Assembly (NCBI RefSeq): GCF_002076895.1
Contig: NZ_CP020465.1
Location: forward strand, 1,178,001-1,242,000
Reading direction: 5' to 3'
From: Cognaticolwellia beringensis
Lineage (GTDB): Bacteria; Pseudomonadota; Gammaproteobacteria; Enterobacterales; Alteromonadaceae
DNA: 64,000 nt
The translations under genes were made by a program, and so were the position numbers. Each line of letters opens with the position of its first letter. Position 1 is the stretch's first letter. This document shows, piece after piece, positions 63,180 to 64,000 of the stretch. Below the pieces are notes generated by a model. That model did not search any database, was not told the DNA's origin, and saw only the letters and a program-made list of their open reading frames with translations.

Positions 63180-64000
63180 TCAAACCGCGATTGAGCAAAC
63201 ATCAAGCGAAACATCAGCTGTGAGCATAAGCACGGTTGGGCCACCACTGTGGTTACTTGCCGAGTTAACTTACGACTGCCCATTGCATTGTCCTTATTGT
63301 TCAAACCCAACACAGTTAACAGAAACCAAAGACGAGCTAAGTACCGAGCAATGGTGTCAGGTATTTACAGAGGCCCGAGATATGGGCGCGGTGCAACTGG
63401 GTTTTTCTGGTGGCGAGCCGCTATTACGAAAAGACTTAGAAGTACTGGTAAAACACTCTAGAGATTTAGGTTTTTATACTAACTTAATTACCTCGGGAAT
63501 TGGCTTAACGGAAAAACGCATTGCTAAGTTAAAAGTGGCGGGGTTAGATCATATTCAAATAAGTTTTCAGGGCGCTGACCCTGAAGTTAACGATGCTATT
63601 GCTGGAAAAGGTAACGCTTACAAGCAAAAATTTAAAATGGCTAAATCAGTTAAAGCGCAAGGTTATCCTATGGTGCTTAACTTTGTCATTTCTAAACAAA
63701 ACATCAGCCAAATTGCTGAAGTTATGCGCTTAAGTTGTGAATTAGAGGCTGATTATGTTGAATTGGCCACCGCGCAATATTACGGTTGGGCATATCAAAA
63801 TCGTGATCATTTACTTCCTACTCAAGCAGAGTTAGTTGAAGCTGAACGTATTGTTAACGAATTTAGAGATAAGCAACAGGGCAAAGGGCCACACTTTATC
63901 TTTGTCACGCCTGACTACTTTGAAACCCGACCAAAAGCCTGCATGAATGGCTGGGGCACTACTTTTTTAACGGTTACGCCCGATGGCTCAGCGTTGCCTT
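63172..64000 (+). CDS. pqqE: PqqA peptide cyclase PqqE (radical SAM), 5' part
   Basis: PqqE forms the Glu-Tyr carbon-carbon bond in PqqA. The frame opens at an ATG overlapping the pqqD stop. It has the radical-SAM cluster motif CPLHCPYC near residue 38, [12 protein letters not shown], and the auxiliary-cluster Cys region KACMNGWGT near residue 260. It remains open to the end of the window, so about 276 residues are seen and the C-terminus is missing. The first 20 or so residues are a variable Ser/Thr-rich leader. Confidence 0.95.
   Translation, partial: MSNQTAIEQTSSETSAVSISTVGPPLWLLAELTYDCPLHCPYCSNPTQLTETKDELSTEQWCQVFTEARDMGAVQLGFSGGEPLLRKDLEVLVKHSRDLGFYTNLITSGIGLTEKRIAKLKVAGLDHIQISFQGADPEVNDAIAGKGNAYKQKFKMAKSVKAQGYPMVLNFVISKQNISQIAEVMRLSCELEADYVELATAQYYGWAYQNRDHLLPTQAELVEAERIVNEFRDKQQGKGPHFIFVTPDYFETRPKACMNGWGTTFLTVTPDGSALP

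Noticed and set aside
63249..63461. A 70-residue frame in the pqqE region
   Set aside because: It is out of frame with the radical SAM motifs. The true pqqE frame begins at 63172 and runs to the window end.

Overview
The window looks like chromosomal DNA of a low-GC marine gammaproteobacterium of the Colwellia/Thalassotalea type (Alteromonadales). This rests on gene content and order rather than a database match. The evidence is a cbb3 oxidase cluster running into fnr and uspE, two PL7 alginate lyases beside a large TonB-dependent receptor, a PQQ operon, and dispersed GTAGGT-ended palindromic repeats.

Layout. 1-8.5 kb: the end of an ABC exporter, DUF1415, a membrane protein, a Bax-like glucosaminidase, a Tsx-like porin, ttcA, and a PAS-GGDEF-EAL protein. 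7.5-16.9 kb, minus strand: ccoNOQP, a strong terminator, then fixH-ccoI-ccoS-sulfite exporter-fnr-uspE. A perfect FNR box lies upstream of ccoN and a one-mismatch box upstream of uspE, so this block probably forms one oxygen-responsive respiratory module. 17-23.5 kb: a lipoprotein, a LysE exporter, a DUF4266-DUF3570-apbE operon and an M28 peptidase. 23.6-25.3 kb: a tandem array of palindromic elements, then a tRNA-Asn array with three normal genes and two identical 96-nt aberrant copies behind one strong promoter. 25.8-31.4 kb: a MATE transporter, uvrB, and a second repeat family of four copies, one split by an IS10-like element with a clean target duplication. 31-36 kb: housekeeping genes (glutathione peroxidase, HopJ-like, a dehydrogenase, sbcB, a cold-shock/excalibur fusion).

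36-46.5 kb is an alginate-use locus. It holds two PL7 lyases, a large surface lipoprotein with a duplicated module, a secreted protein, a TonB receptor, and a beta-hydroxyacid dehydrogenase that may reduce the alginate monomer. Three of its promoters share a GGTTGAC core over a candidate -35.

47.2-58.4 kb is a defence island. It starts with a methyltransferase-HNH nuclease fusion and a TerB-like protein. A tightly overlapping GHKL (MORC-like) ATPase, Z1 helicase-like ATPase, PD-(D/E)XK nuclease and AIPR protein follow, and a convergent C5-cytosine methyltransferase closes it. The four-gene core matches a predicted restriction-type system known from comparative genomics. The fusion and TerB-like genes at its head are the less familiar part and the best candidates for something new.

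58.8-64 kb: an orphan PhnD-like binding protein, prolyl aminopeptidase, and pqqABCDE with the 23-residue PqqA precursor. pqqE runs off the right edge.
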